Origin: Pseudomonadota bacterium
GTDB lineage: Bacteria; Pseudomonadota; Alphaproteobacteria; Acetobacterales; Acetobacteraceae
Direction: 5' to 3'
Assembly: GCA_021779655.1 (NCBI GenBank)
Contig: JAJYAF010000001.1
Span: 1-26,598 of the forward strand
Length of the DNA stretch: 26,598 nt
A program made the position numbers and the translations under genes. This document shows positions 1 to 7,779 of the stretch, one piece after another. Each line of letters starts with the position of its first letter. The first letter of the stretch is position 1. The notes under the pieces were generated by a model, which saw nothing but the letters and a program-made list of their open reading frames with translations, was not told where the DNA came from and made no database searches.

Positions 1-393
1 TTCCTCGTCCCCGCCGCCCTCGAGCGCGTGATCGACGGGCCAATGGCGGCCAAGCTGCAATGCCGCGTTTTGGTGGAAGCCGCGAATGGTCCGACCATGC
101 CGGAAGCCGATCTCGTGCTGGCCGAACGAGCCAAGGAAATTTATGTGATCCCCGATATCTTGTGCAATTCCGGCGGCGTGATCGTAAGCTATTTCGAATG
201 GGTACAGGACCTGCAGCAATTGTTCTGGGAAGACAATGAGGTGCGCTTGCGGCTGACCCAAATCCTGGATCGCGCCTTCGATTTGGTGAACTCCCGGATG
301 GAGGCGGAACGTATTTCCAGCCGTACCGCCGCCATGGCGATCGGCGTTGCCAAGGTTTACGCCGCGAAGCGGTTGCGCGGCCTGTTCCCCTGA
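1..393 (+). CDS. Glu/Leu/Phe/Val dehydrogenase, C-terminal part (5' end outside window)
   Basis: This is the last 130 residues of an NAD(P)-dependent amino-acid dehydrogenase; the reading frame is open from base 1, so the start lies upstream. Glutamate dehydrogenases interconvert glutamate and 2-oxoglutarate plus ammonia. The visible part is the end of the nucleotide-binding domain: a VEAANGPTMPEAD segment, then IYVIPDILCNSGGVIVSYFE and WVQDLQQLFW, which are the conserved C-terminal blocks of GdhA-type enzymes. The usual PDILANAGGVTVSYFEW is recognisable with an L-C-N-S variant. The stop is TGA at 391-393. The nadQ-like gene begins 68 bases downstream on the same strand. Glutamate dehydrogenase is the best guess, but leucine, phenylalanine and valine dehydrogenases share these blocks, and the substrate-binding N-terminal domain cannot be seen. 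Confidence 0.9.
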   Translation, partial: FLVPAALERVIDGPMAAKLQCRVLVEAANGPTMPEADLVLAERAKEIYVIPDILCNSGGVIVSYFEWVQDLQQLFWEDNEVRLRLTQILDRAFDLVNSRMEAERISSRTAAMAIGVAKVYAAKRLRGLFP

Positions 394-461
394 ACCATCT
401 ACGCCCGGTTGCGCGCGGATGCCGGCTTGCGCCAACACGGCGCGACCTGGAAAATGCGGCA

Positions 462-1412
462 ATGCGAGAAAACCCGACCGATGCCGTCAGCGCCGAACTT
501 ATCGCCGTTATCGTTGCCGTCACGGCGGGTGTGCCGCGCGTACTGACAATCGCCGGTGGCGCCTTGCTGCCGTCTGGCCCGCTTTCACCGAAACATCGAA
601 GCTTGCAGGCCGGGCTGCGAGCCTGGGTGGAGCGGCAGACGCATCATCCACTGGGGTATGTGGAACAGCTATATACCTTCGCGGATAACAACCGCGCCCC
701 CAGGAATTCCCCGGGCCAGGCGCTGGCCGCAAGGGCGATTTCCATCTCCTATCTCGGTCTCACCAGAGAGCAGCCAAGCAGACAGGAGGAAGGCGTGGGC
801 TGGACCGGCTGGTACCGGTATTTCCCGTGGGAGGATCAGCGGGCGCAAGCCGTGGAAGCGCCGTTTCTCGCGCGGGCATTGCGGGCCTGGGCGCAAGCCG
901 GGGCAACGGCGGCGGAACGCAAGGCGCGCCGGCAGCGCAGCGCCATCTCTTTCGGGCTGGAAGGGAAGCGCTGGAACGATGAGATGGTGTTGCAGCGCTA
1001 TGAACTGCTCTACGAGGCGGGGTTGCTGGCTGAGGCAAGGCGCGACGGAATCGAAAGCCGGGATGAAGGCTCTTTGCAGCTCGGCACGCCGATGCACCAG
1101 GACCATCGCCGCATCCTGGCCACCGGCATTGCGCGGCTGCGCACGAAAATAACCTACCGACCCGTGGTTTTCGAGCTGATGCCGCCGCAGTTCACCCTGC
1201 TGGATTTGCAGCGCTGCGTTGAGGCGCTGGCCGGACGGAATTTGCATAAGCAGAATTTTCGCCGCCTGGTGGAACAGCAGGAACTGGTTGAAGAAACAGG
1301 ATTAATCGCACCCGCGACCGGGGGGCGGCCGGCTAAGCTCTTCCGCTTCCGCGCCAATGTATTGCAGGAACGCGCGTACGCCGGCACGAAACCCCCACTC
1401 GCCCGCTCTTGA
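462..1412 (+). CDS. nadQ: NadQ-type (COG4111) transcriptional regulator of NAD synthesis
   Basis: A 316-residue protein with an N-terminal Nudix-like domain (about residues 10-160) and a C-terminal winged-helix domain (about 225-305). The first part carries the family pattern LPSGPLSPKHRSLQAGLRAW followed by LGYVEQLYTFAD. The second carries FELMPPQFTLLDLQRCVEAL, then LHKQNFRRLVE and GGRPAKLFRF, the wing typical of NrtR/NadQ-like regulators. NadQ is the known or predicted repressor of nadABC in Alphaproteobacteria; Nudix-like domains in this group act as NAD-metabolite sensors rather than hydrolases. The position supports the call: the gene lies directly upstream of nadA on the same strand, and a perfect palindrome separates the two. 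The ATG at 462 has no convincing ribosome-binding site, so the exact start is uncertain. The ligand cannot be read from the sequence. Confidence 0.85.
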   Translation: MRENPTDAVSAELIAVIVAVTAGVPRVLTIAGGALLPSGPLSPKHRSLQAGLRAWVERQTHHPLGYVEQLYTFADNNRAPRNSPGQALAARAISISYLGLTREQPSRQEEGVGWTGWYRYFPWEDQRAQAVEAPFLARALRAWAQAGATAAERKARRQRSAISFGLEGKRWNDEMVLQRYELLYEAGLLAEARRDGIESRDEGSLQLGTPMHQDHRRILATGIARLRTKITYRPVVFELMPPQFTLLDLQRCVEALAGRNLHKQNFRRLVEQQELVEETGLIAPATGGRPAKLFRFRANVLQERAYAGTKPPLARS

Positions 1413-1440
1413 CATCGCTTATGCTCAAACGCAAGATAAT
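1409..1440 (+). promoter_or_regulatory. Candidate nadA promoter (-35 and -10)
   Basis: A perfect TTGACA at 1409-1414 overlaps the nadQ stop codon, and GATAAT lies at 1435-1440. The 20-base spacer is longer than the usual 17, so this pair is only tentative. If used, transcription would start close to the palindrome at 1464-1482. Confidence 0.35.
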
Positions 1441-1463
1441 CCGGTCCGTTTTCGGGCACAAGA

Positions 1464-1482
1464 AATACTCATAATGAGTATT
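1464..1482. promoter_or_regulatory. Perfect 19-bp palindrome, putative NadQ operator
   Basis: AATACTCATAATGAGTATT has two perfect 9-base arms around a single central A. It lies in the 78-base nadQ-nadA gap and ends next to the nadA ribosome-binding site (AGGAGG at 1483-1488). It is AT-rich in a GC-rich genome. The position between a COG4111 regulator and nadABC suggests the operator that regulator binds; that assignment is inference. Confidence 0.75.
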
Positions 1483-1493
1483 AGGAGGAGATG

Positions 1494-2462
1494 ATGTCGC
1501 TTGCTCTTGCGGAACTCTATGCGAATGTCGCGCATGTGATCCCACCTGCCGAATGGCGGATTTTCGCTCCGGAAATCGCCGCCATCCGGCGCTTGAAAGC
1601 GCGGCGCAATGCCGTGATCCTGGCGCATAATTACCAGACCCCGGAAATTTTCCATGGCGTTGCGGATATCGTGGGGGACAGCCTGGCCTTGGCGCGGGAG
1701 GCGCAAAGCACCGAGGCCGAGGTGATTCTGCTCGCCGGCGTGCATTTCATGGCGGAGACGGCAAAGCTTCTCAATCCCACCAAGACGGTGCTGATCCCGG
1801 ATATGCGCGCCGGATGCTCGCTGGCCGAAAGCATCACGGCCGAAGACGTAAGAATGTTGCGAGCACGGCATCCGGGCGTCCCCGTTGTCACCTATGTGAA
1901 TACGTCGGCGGCGGTAAAAGCGGAATCCGATATTTGCTGCACTTCCGGCAATGCGAAGAAGGTGGTGGAAAGCCTTGGCGTGCCGGAGGTCATCATGATT
2001 CCGGATGAATATCTTGCGCTGAACGTAGCCGCGCAGACAAAGGTCAAGATTATATCCTGGGCCGGGCATTGCGAGGTACATGAACGCTTCACGGCGTCCG
2101 ACATTATGGCGCTGCGCGAGGCGCATCCCGGTATCGTCGTGCTCGCGCATCCGGAATGCCCGTCGGAGGTTGTTTCGGCGGCGGATTTTGCCGGATCCAC
2201 CGCCGCGATGATCGATTACATGACACGGGAAAAGCCGGCGCGGGTGGCCTTGATTACCGAGTGCTCCATGAGCAGCAATATCGCGGTTGCAAACCCCGCC
2301 ACACAATTCGTGCAGCCTTGCAATCTCTGCCCACACATGAAACGTATCACGCTTGCCAATATTCGTGATTCTCTCGAAACACTGCAAACGGAGATCCGGG
2401 TCGATCCGGCAGTCGCGGAACGCGCACGCATGGCGGTTGAACGGATGCTTGCGGTACGATGA
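1494..2462 (+). CDS. nadA: Quinolinate synthase NadA
   Basis: NadA condenses iminoaspartate with dihydroxyacetone phosphate to quinolinate using an oxygen-sensitive [4Fe-4S] cluster, the second step of NAD synthesis from aspartate. Visible blocks are [64 protein letters not shown] and [13 protein letters not shown]. The three cluster cysteines are C108, C193 and C279; their spacing (85 and 86 residues) matches known NadA proteins. Length is 322 residues, normal for the short bacterial form. Two ATGs sit in tandem at 1491 and 1494; AGGAGG at 1483-1488 is better spaced for 1494 (5 bases against 2). The gene overlaps nadB by 4 bases. Regulation is probably through the palindrome at 1464-1482. 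Confidence 0.97.
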   Translation: MSLALAELYANVAHVIPPAEWRIFAPEIAAIRRLKARRNAVILAHNYQTPEIFHGVADIVGDSLALAREAQSTEAEVILLAGVHFMAETAKLLNPTKTVLIPDMRAGCSLAESITAEDVRMLRARHPGVPVVTYVNTSAAVKAESDICCTSGNAKKVVESLGVPEVIMIPDEYLALNVAAQTKVKIISWAGHCEVHERFTASDIMALREAHPGIVVLAHPECPSEVVSAADFAGSTAAMIDYMTREKPARVALITECSMSSNIAVANPATQFVQPCNLCPHMKRITLANIRDSLETLQTEIRVDPAVAERARMAVERMLAVR

Positions 2463-3925
2463 ACGGCACTCCGGTTATTATCGGCGCGGGCGTTGCCGGG
2501 TTAATGGCGGCAAATCTTCTCGCCCCGCGCCGGGCAATCCTGCTTTGCACGGGCCGGTTTGGCGGCGCCACGGCGAGCGCCCTGGCACAAGGCGGCATCG
2601 CCGCGGCGGTGGGCGCGGATGATTCAGTGTCGTTGCACGCAGCCGATACCGTGGCCGCCGGCGCAGGGCTGTGTGATGCGAAGGCGGTTCACAGGATCGT
2701 TCAGGCCGCACCATGGGCAATTGAATTTTTGCTCGGCCTGGGCACGAAATTCGCCGGAAAGGGCGATAAGGCGGTGGCCGGGCTGGCACTGGGGCTGGAA
2801 GCCGCGCATAGCCGGCGCCGCATCGTGCATGCGGCGGATGCAACGGGGAAAGAAGCAATGCGGGTGATGGCGCGGGCGGCACGCGAAACGCTCGGCATCA
2901 CCATCATTGAAAACGCCACGGCCTGGCGCCTCGCGGTTCACGATAACGCCGTGCAGGGCGTGTACGTGAACACACCGCGGGGCCCATTGAACATCGCCAC
3001 CTCCATGGTAATTCTCGCAACCGGCGGCATCGGCGGATTGTTCGCGCATACCACCAATCCGTTGAGCGCCGTCGGCAGCGGGTTGGCGATGGCCGCGCGG
3101 GCGGGCGCCATGATGCGCGATCTGGAATTCGTTCAGTTCCATCCAACGGCCCTGGCCTGCAATCGCGACCCGATGCCGCTGATCAGCGAAGCGGTACGCG
3201 GCGAAGGCGCACTCTTGGTGGACGAAACGGGAGCCGCCTTCATGCAGGGCTCGGATCTTGCCGCGCGGGATATCGTGGCGCGTGCCGTGGCCGCGAAATA
3301 TGCGGCGGGCGGCAGGGTTTTCCTGGATGCACGGCAGGTTGATCCGGCGCATTTTCCCGGCATGTTCGCCACCTGCCTGGCAAACGGAATCGATCCCGTA
3401 TCACAACCAATTCCGGTCCGACCAGCCGCGCACTACCATATGGGTGGAATCGCGGTGAATGCGGAATGTGAAAGCAGCGTGCGCGGGGTTTTCGCTATCG
3501 GCGAGGCCGCTTCCACCGGACTGCACGGCGCAAACCGCCTGGCGAGCAACTCCCTTCTGGAGGCGCTGGTGACAGGACGGCTTGCCGCCGAAGCCTGTCT
3601 GGCGCGAAGCGCGCCCATGATGCCGGAACTGCCGGCGCAGAGCCCCGCCACCCACCTGGAGCCATTGCCGCGCATTCGGGAAATCTGCGGCAGATATCTA
3701 GGGATTTCACGCGATTCAGCGGGGTTGTGCCGGGCCATGGCAGAACTGCGGCGGTATGCCGAGCGCTCGGATGCCGCGCTTGTGGCATGGCTGATGGCGC
3801 GGGCCGCCTTCCGCCGGCAGGAGAGCCGCGGCGCGCATCATCGGACCGATTTTCCCCATCTCTCTGTCCCTCGCCATTCGCTTAATCATATCTCGGAACT
3901 TTCCGGACTGGAGCTTGCCGCATGA
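2459..3925 (+). CDS. nadB: L-aspartate oxidase NadB
   Basis: This FAD enzyme oxidises L-aspartate to iminoaspartate, the substrate of NadA. The 488-residue protein opens with the FAD dinucleotide-binding motif [16 protein letters not shown] (residues 6-21), then [12 protein letters not shown]. Active-site blocks of the succinate dehydrogenase/fumarate reductase flavoprotein family follow: [14 protein letters not shown] (E114), QFHPT (H228), RDIVARA (R270), HYHMGGI (H325) and [20 protein letters not shown] (349-368). The C-terminal segment [16 protein letters not shown] is also typical. At 488 residues it is slightly shorter than the 530-540 of enterobacterial NadB, as is common in Alphaproteobacteria. 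It is translationally coupled at both ends: ATGA overlaps join it to nadA and to nadC. Confidence 0.96.
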   Translation: MNGTPVIIGAGVAGLMAANLLAPRRAILLCTGRFGGATASALAQGGIAAAVGADDSVSLHAADTVAAGAGLCDAKAVHRIVQAAPWAIEFLLGLGTKFAGKGDKAVAGLALGLEAAHSRRRIVHAADATGKEAMRVMARAARETLGITIIENATAWRLAVHDNAVQGVYVNTPRGPLNIATSMVILATGGIGGLFAHTTNPLSAVGSGLAMAARAGAMMRDLEFVQFHPTALACNRDPMPLISEAVRGEGALLVDETGAAFMQGSDLAARDIVARAVAAKYAAGGRVFLDARQVDPAHFPGMFATCLANGIDPVSQPIPVRPAAHYHMGGIAVNAECESSVRGVFAIGEAASTGLHGANRLASNSLLEALVTGRLAAEACLARSAPMMPELPAQSPATHLEPLPRIREICGRYLGISRDSAGLCRAMAELRRYAERSDAALVAWLMARAAFRRQESRGAHHRTDFPHLSVPRHSLNHISELSGLELAA

Positions 3926-4764
3926 GCATCCCGCATCTTCTGGTTGAGCAGGCGGTGAAGGCCGCGTTGCTCGAAGATCTCGGACGCGCCGGAGATATCA
4001 CCACGGAAGCGGTGATTCCCGCCGACGCGCACGCACAATGCGTGCTTGCCGCGCGCGAGCCTGGTGTGGCCGCCGGAATCGATTTTGCCCGCATTGCCTT
4101 TCGTTTGATCGATCCTGAAATCCGCTTCGAAACCGTGCTGCCGGATGCCGCCCTAATCGCGCCCGGCGATACGATCGCGATTATCCACGGGCCTGCTCGG
4201 GGTATTCTCAGCGCCGAGCGCGTCGCCTTGAATTTTCTTGGTTCTCTTTCCGGTATCGCATCGGCAACACGCCAGATAGCCGATGCCATCGCGCATACCA
4301 AGGCACGGATTACCTGCACGCGCAAAACCACACCCGGCCTTCGTTTCGCGCAGAAATACGCGGTACGTTGCGGTGGTGGAAGCAATCATCGTTTCGGGCT
4401 CGATGACGCGATGCTGATCAAGGACAACCACATCGCGATTGCCGGCGGCGTCGTCGTGGCGTTGCGGGCGGCCAAGCGAAGCGCGGGGCATCTCGTGAAA
4501 ATCGAGATCGAGGTGGAGACACTGGCGCAGCTCGATGAAGCCCTGGCGGAGGGGGTGGACGCCGTGTTGCTGGACAACATGGACGTTGCCACTCTGCGCG
4601 AGGCCGTGCGCATGATCGGCGGCCGGGCGATTGCCGAGGCATCCGGCCGCGTTTCGCCGGAAAGCGCGGCGCAAATCGCCGCGACGGGCGTAAATCTCAT
4701 TTCCGCGGGCTGGCTAACCCACAGCGCCAAGGCGCTGGATATCGGACTTGATTTCAGCCGTTAG
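3922..4764 (+). CDS. nadC: Nicotinate-nucleotide pyrophosphorylase (quinolinate phosphoribosyltransferase) NadC
   Basis: NadC converts quinolinate and PRPP to nicotinate mononucleotide, CO2 and pyrophosphate, completing the de novo branch encoded here. The 280-residue protein has the family length. Substrate-binding blocks are [16 protein letters not shown] (R134, K135), [20 protein letters not shown] (H156, R157, K167), [21 protein letters not shown] (D218) and EASGRVSP. It starts 4 bases inside nadB. No convincing terminator with a T-tract follows; the stop is immediately followed by the short palindromes that lead into the IS630 element, so insertions have altered the operon's 3' flank. 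Confidence 0.97.
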   Translation: MSIPHLLVEQAVKAALLEDLGRAGDITTEAVIPADAHAQCVLAAREPGVAAGIDFARIAFRLIDPEIRFETVLPDAALIAPGDTIAIIHGPARGILSAERVALNFLGSLSGIASATRQIADAIAHTKARITCTRKTTPGLRFAQKYAVRCGGGSNHRFGLDDAMLIKDNHIAIAGGVVVALRAAKRSAGHLVKIEIEVETLAQLDEALAEGVDAVLLDNMDVATLREAVRMIGGRAIAEASGRVSPESAAQIAATGVNLISAGWLTHSAKALDIGLDFSR

Positions 4765-4810
4765 AGCAACATCAGCCAGACCGGAATCGGTTTGGCTGAT
4801 AAAGTTGCTC
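4764..4810. repeat. Imperfect palindrome with IS630-like end (possible MITE remnant)
   Basis: The arms are GAGCAACATCAGCCA at 4764-4778 and TGGCTGAT (4793-4800) plus GTTGCTC (4804-4810), with a 3-base asymmetric bulge. It starts TAGAGC like the next two elements and begins at the last base of the nadC stop codon. No T-tract follows, so it is a poor intrinsic terminator, although it may stabilise the 3' end of the nad transcript. Confidence 0.55.
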
Positions 4811-4824
4811 GCCCTACCAAAGGC

Positions 4825-4867
4825 TAGAGCGGTTTCATCCTGATACGGTCAGGCTGGAACCGCTCTA
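4825..4867. repeat. 39-bp palindrome flanked by TA, IS630-end MITE candidate
   Basis: TA (4825-4826) and TA (4866-4867) bracket a 39-bp palindrome. Its 17-base arms start GAGCGGTTTCATCCTGA and, on the other strand, GAGCGGTTCCAGCCTGA (15 of 17 match). They resemble the ends of the neighbouring IS630 element (GAGCATTTTCATTCTGA) in length, in the leading GAGC and in the trailing CTGA. This looks like two IS630-type ends with almost nothing between them. Confidence 0.6.
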
Positions 4868-4872
4868 GTCTA

Positions 4873-4891
4873 GAGCATTTTCATTCTGACT
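4873..4891 (+). repeat. IS630 left terminal inverted repeat
   Basis: GAGCATTTTCATTCTGACT, matching the right end at 16 of 19 positions and preceded by the TA target duplication. Confidence 0.85.
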
Positions 4892-5405
4892 AGCAATAAC
4901 CGGCGTGACGGAGAAAATTTTCGCACTCATCGGAAGTGAAGCAATCCACGAGGGTTCCCAGTGCCTTCCATAAGGCCTCGATGGTTCGAAGCTTTTTGGC
5001 GCGCAATAGAGCCTTGAGTTTGGCGAAAGCCAGTTCGATCGGGTTGAGGTCTGGGCTGTACGGCGGAAGGAATAGCAACTGGGCGCCAGCCGCTTCGATT
5101 GCCTGGCGAACGCCTGAAACCTTGTGTGAGCCGAGGTTGTCCATGATGACAACATCGCCATTTCGCAATGTCGGGACGAGGACTTGCTCCACCCAGGCAA
5201 GAAACAATTCGCCATTGATGGCGCCGTCGATCACGCCCGTTGCGCTGATGCCATCGCAACGTAACGCACCAATGAAGGTTGAGGTTTTCCAATGCCCGTG
5301 CGCCACGGCATCAACGACGCGCTGGTTGCGCGGTGCCCGGCCATAGAGCCGGGTCATATTTGTCTTGGTCCATGTTTCATCAATGAAAACAAGACGCTCT
5401 GGCAT
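4890..5405 (-). CDS. IS630 transposase, downstream frame (DDE catalytic part)
   Basis: The 171-residue catalytic half carries the full DDE triad of the IS630/Tc1 superfamily: the first Asp in RLVFIDETW (D9), the second in [11 protein letters not shown] (D89) and the Glu in the C-terminal block [15 protein letters not shown]. The frame is open upstream of the ATG at 5405 back to the A-run near 5490, so the true product is probably the fusion with the upstream frame rather than an independent protein. The TAG stop (4890-4892) lies in the left terminal repeat, as in compact IS630 elements. Nothing in this half is missing, so the frameshift is the only visible lesion. Confidence 0.88.
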   Translation of the reverse strand: MPERLVFIDETWTKTNMTRLYGRAPRNQRVVDAVAHGHWKTSTFIGALRCDGISATGVIDGAINGELFLAWVEQVLVPTLRNGDVVIMDNLGSHKVSGVRQAIEAAGAQLLFLPPYSPDLNPIELAFAKLKALLRAKKLRTIEALWKALGTLVDCFTSDECENFLRHAGYC

Positions 5406-5421
5406 CAGGCCAGACTGGTTT

Positions 5422-5841
5422 TCACGCCACTCCGCTCGCGCTTTGGCAACGTCGGAACGGTCTTGTTCGGCCGCCCTGAGCGACTTTTTTTAAACGTAGA
5501 CCAAGCGCCTTCAGCGTCGCCCACATCAGGCCCGTGCTCACCGCAACCTTGTGCTTCGTGAGCAACCAAGCCCGTAGTTCTGCAATCGTGGCGTCAGGAC
5601 GCGCAGTGACCTCGGCACGGATCTCTCCGTGCAATGCCGCCAATTTCGGCTTCACGTGACAGGTCTGCGCCAAGGCCGTCGTGATGCCCGATTTCCGTCG
5701 CCGGCTGAGTACCTTGGACACATACGACACACTCACGCGCAGGACAGCCGCGATCTCGCCAACCCGCTCACCCTCGTCAGTAGCAGCAAAAACGCGCTCC
5801 CGCAAATCCTGCGAATAAGCCTTACCGTGCTGCCAAAGCAT
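5422..5841 (-). CDS. IS630 transposase, upstream frame (DNA-binding part)
   Basis: This 139-residue open frame holds the N-terminal helix-turn-helix half of an IS630 transposase: [39 protein letters not shown], then a second helical region ending [17 protein letters not shown]. It binds the terminal repeats. The family sequence continues to L117-K118-K119, encoded across TTT followed by seven A (minus strand; T-run 5485-5491 on the plus strand). It then departs into about 20 unrelated residues before a stop. The expected continuation, SLRAAEQDR, is present in the +1 frame and open through to the catalytic half. One fewer A would give a single 316-residue protein. Either a base was gained and the element is dead, or slippage on the run yields full-length protein. 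Confidence 0.85.
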   Translation of the reverse strand: MLWQHGKAYSQDLRERVFAATDEGERVGEIAAVLRVSVSYVSKVLSRRRKSGITTALAQTCHVKPKLAALHGEIRAEVTARPDATIAELRAWLLTKHKVAVSTGLMWATLKALGLRLKKVAQGGRTRPFRRCQSASGVA

Positions 5842-5915
5842 TCCAACCTCCGGATCAGTAAACCGGATAACTACGAATCACAGATCACCCCCGTTTCGCA
5901 AGCCACCTCGATTCA

Positions 5916-5934
5916 AGTCAGCCCGAAAATGCTC
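5916..5934 (-). repeat. IS630 right terminal inverted repeat
   Basis: Reads GAGCATTTTCGGGCTGACT on the minus strand and is followed on the plus strand by TA. The transposase promoter should lie in the 75 bases between this repeat and the ATG at 5841. Confidence 0.85.
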
Positions 5935-6034
5935 TAGCGCGCTCGTGGAATCCGTCTGGATAAAGGCCGGAGCGCGTGCGCGCCTCACACCAACCCGCCA
6001 ATTGATTGACTCTTCCAGACAGGTGGCGGGCTGG

Positions 6035-6170
6035 ATAAGGCTTTGATTTCGCGCGGCCGCCCCGCCAACCCCGCGCGCATAAGGCTTTGATTTCGCGCGC
6101 GGCCGCCCCGCCAACCCCGCGCGCATAAGGCTTTGATTTCGCGCGCGGCCGCCCCGCCAACCCCGCGCGC
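6035..6170. repeat. Three-unit direct tandem repeat (44, 46, 46 bp)
   Basis: The unit starts ATAAGGCTTTGATTTCGCGC and ends in CCAACCCCGCGCGC. Units are 6035-6078 (one GC dinucleotide short), 6079-6124 and 6125-6170; units 2 and 3 are identical. The period is not a multiple of three and no gene covers it, so it is probably non-coding. The 97 bases between it and the IS (5938-6034) hold no recognisable gene, only a small inverted repeat GTCTGGA/TCCAGAC (5954-5960, 6014-6020) and a second copy of CTGGATAA-AGG just before unit 1. Confidence 0.9.
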
Positions 6171-6200
6171 ATACCAATCCGCATTTTCGCGGATTGGTAT
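6171..6200 (-). terminator. 12-bp perfect hairpin at the 3' end of fabI
   Basis: Arms ATACCAATCCGC (6171-6182) and GCGGATTGGTAT (6189-6200) pair perfectly around a 6-base loop. The hairpin begins at the last base of the fabI stop codon. No T-tract follows on the minus strand (the next bases are GCGCGCGGGG), so it is either a factor-assisted 3' end or a dispersed palindromic repeat. Confidence 0.55.
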
Positions 6201-6961
6201 CAGCCGATAATATGATAGCCGTGATCGATATATTCGGTGTTACCGGTCAGCGCCGCCGCGGCGTCGCTCACCAGGAAGGCCGCGACGTTTCCCACATCCT
6301 CTGTCCCCACCAGCCGATGCTCAGGCGTCCGGGATCGCACGCGTTCCAACAGCTCATCGAAGCGGTCAATCCCGGAGGCGGCCCGGGTTTTGAGAGGTCC
6401 GGGTGAGAGCGCATGTACCCTGATGCGCTTTGGCCCCAACTCCGCCGCCATGTAGCGCACCGTGCTTTCAAGCGCCGCCTTCACCGGCCCCATGAGGTTA
6501 TAGTTCTCCACAACCTTTTCCGAGCCATAGAAGGTCACGGTCAGCAGGCAGCCGCCGTCGGGCATCAGCGGTTCCGCCATTCGCGCCATACGGATGAAGG
6601 AATGGCAGGAAACATCCATCGCCATATTGAAACCTGCCTGCGAACAATCGGTGACCCGGCTGTGAAGATCCTCTCTCGGCGCGTAAGCGATCGAGTGGAG
6701 CACGAAATCGAGCCGCCCCCAGTCGCGCTGGATGCGCTCGAACACGGCTTCAAGCTGGCCCGGTTCGCGCACATCGCACGGAACGATGATTGGACTTTGC
6801 AAGCGTTCGGCAAGCGGCCGGACGAAGGGCTCGGCCTTGTCGTTCAGATAGGTGATGGCGAGTTCGGCGCCAGCCCGATGAAAAGCCTCGGCACAGCCAT
6901 AAGCAATGCTATGGTCGTTGGCGATTCCAACAACCAAACCCTTCCTTCCGTTGAGAGCCAT
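6200..6961 (-). CDS. fabI: Enoyl-[acyl-carrier-protein] reductase (NADH) FabI
   Basis: FabI reduces trans-2-enoyl-ACP in the last step of each fatty-acid elongation cycle. The 253-residue protein is a divergent short-chain dehydrogenase: GLVVGIANDHSIAYG (residues 8-22) is the FabI-type cofactor loop with the characteristic ND-SIA. Catalytic Y145 (TFYGSEK) and the Y154-x6-K161 motif (NYNLMGPVK) are present, followed by SPGPLKTRAASGI. An SD-like GAGGGG lies about 4 bases before the ATG at 6961. A weak -10 (TATAAG, minus strand 7002-6997) lies upstream without a good -35. At the position of E. coli Gly93, the protein has Ala92 (HSIAYAP). The neighbours csp and gcrA are codirectional but widely spaced, so fabI is probably transcribed alone. 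Confidence 0.93.
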   Translation of the reverse strand: MALNGRKGLVVGIANDHSIAYGCAEAFHRAGAELAITYLNDKAEPFVRPLAERLQSPIIVPCDVREPGQLEAVFERIQRDWGRLDFVLHSIAYAPREDLHSRVTDCSQAGFNMAMDVSCHSFIRMARMAEPLMPDGGCLLTVTFYGSEKVVENYNLMGPVKAALESTVRYMAAELGPKRIRVHALSPGPLKTRAASGIDRFDELLERVRSRTPEHRLVGTEDVGNVAAFLVSDAAAALTGNTEYIDHGYHIIG

Positions 6962-7187
6962 GACTTCCCCTCACGATGACCAGAGTGCGTCAGGCTCTTA
7001 TAAACGTATTTTCCACATGGCGGAAGAAAGCCGTTCGTCGTGCAGCGGCGCAAGCGAACCCGGAGGTTACGAAGTTTTAAAAAAAACCAGTCTCCTCACC
7101 GCTCGCTCACGCTCAGCTTATGCCATCGATCGCGGCACCGTGGCTTAACCCCCGAGCCGCTCTCTCCCCTGCAAACCCGCTCCGGGA

Positions 7188-7451
7188 TCAATTCAGGCGT
7201 TGCAGCTCCACCGCGGCAACGCGGCCCTCGCGTTGTTGCAACGCAAAACGAATTCGCTGTCCTTCGGTTAGTTTGCGTAAGCCTGCACGCTGCACCGCGC
7301 TGATATGCACGAAAATGTCGTTACCGCCATCTTCAGGCGCGATAAAGCCATAACCCTTTCCAGGATTGAACCATTTGACGATACCGACATGAATTTTGGA
7401 GCCGGCCAGCTCCGCATCCGTTTTCTCGGCCTGCGCCTGCGCTGTTTCCAT
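7188..7451 (-). CDS. Cold-shock domain protein (CspA family)
   Basis: A single cold-shock domain, a small beta-barrel that binds single-stranded RNA/DNA and acts as an RNA chaperone. From the chosen start the protein is 87 residues. [15 protein letters not shown] (23-37) holds RNP1 (KGYGFI) and DIFVHI (45-50) is RNP2. [12 protein letters not shown] completes the fold. An N-terminal tail of about 20 charged residues ([19 protein letters not shown]) precedes the domain, which is longer than in classical 67-70 residue CspA. The ATG at 7451 is preferred because AAGGTGG lies 5 bases upstream; an in-frame ATG at 7529 would add 26 residues but has no ribosome-binding site. The actual trigger (cold, growth phase) cannot be read from sequence. 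Confidence 0.9.
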   Translation of the reverse strand: METAQAQAEKTDAELAGSKIHVGIVKWFNPGKGYGFIAPEDGGNDIFVHISAVQRAGLRKLTEGQRIRFALQQREGRVAAVELQRLN

Positions 7452-7779
7452 TTGCGCCACCTTACTTTTAGGCCCTTGTTTCTGGGCGTGAACGATTTCC
7501 TCGCCGGTTTGAACCGACCACCGAAGCATAAGCGCGAAATTGCCGTTTCAGCAATGGGAAAAATGACGGAATTATCTCACGGCGCAAATTTCGCATTGCA
7601 CAAAGCGCCGCTGCCGCTCAAGCGATCCGAAGCGACAATGCGGTGTCGTATCGCGGGGCGGCGTCGTTAGAAAAAACATGGCAGCAGCCCGCCCCTATCG
7701 AAAACCAAAATCCCGTTTTTTGATAGGAGTTTGTGTGGTGGCGCATCACCCGCCAGTGTCAGGGAGGGAGATGCGCGGC
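7452..7779. other. 328-bp gap between csp and gcrA: leader region, no gene
   Basis: No credible coding frame is seen. If csp starts at 7451, this stretch holds its promoter and a long 5' leader, as is usual for cold-shock genes. A weak stem, CCTATC (7694-7699) with GATAGG (7722-7727), encloses an A/T-rich loop. A T6 stretch follows on the minus strand around 7673-7678, which may end the gcrA transcript. Confidence 0.4.
7694..7727 (-). terminator. Weak hairpin downstream of gcrA
   Basis: CCTATC/GATAGG arms extended by AAAAC/GTTTT with one mismatch, about 53 bases after the gcrA stop. It is AT-rich with a T-run about 16 bases further on; low confidence. Confidence 0.3.

Larger units (their letters stand above)
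4871..5936 (-). mobile_element. IS630-family insertion sequence with TA target duplication
   Basis: A 1,062-bp element (4873-5934) is bounded by TA at 4871-4872 and 5935-5936, the target duplication expected for IS630/Tc1-type transposons. Terminal inverted repeats are 19 bp: left GAGCATTTTCATTCTGACT (4873-4891) and right, read on the minus strand, GAGCATTTTCGGGCTGACT (5934-5916), with 16 of 19 identical. Inside is one transposase on the minus strand, split into two frames. The element sits between nadC and fabI and disrupts no recognisable gene. Confidence 0.9.

Noticed and set aside
1425..2387. 320-codon minus-strand frame
   Set aside because: Antisense to nadA, which has all its cluster cysteines.
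6035..6170. Possible CRISPR array
   Set aside because: The units are contiguous with no unique spacers and there are no cas genes.
5878..6184. Short minus-strand frames spanning the tandem repeats (repeated RGWRGGRA-like peptide)
   Set aside because: The repeat period is 46 bp, so each copy falls in a different frame; several frames are open only because of base composition.
7079..7086. A8 run between fabI and csp as an intrinsic terminator of csp (minus-strand T8)
   Set aside because: The preceding minus-strand sequence forms only a weak, mismatched stem; not strong enough to list as a feature.
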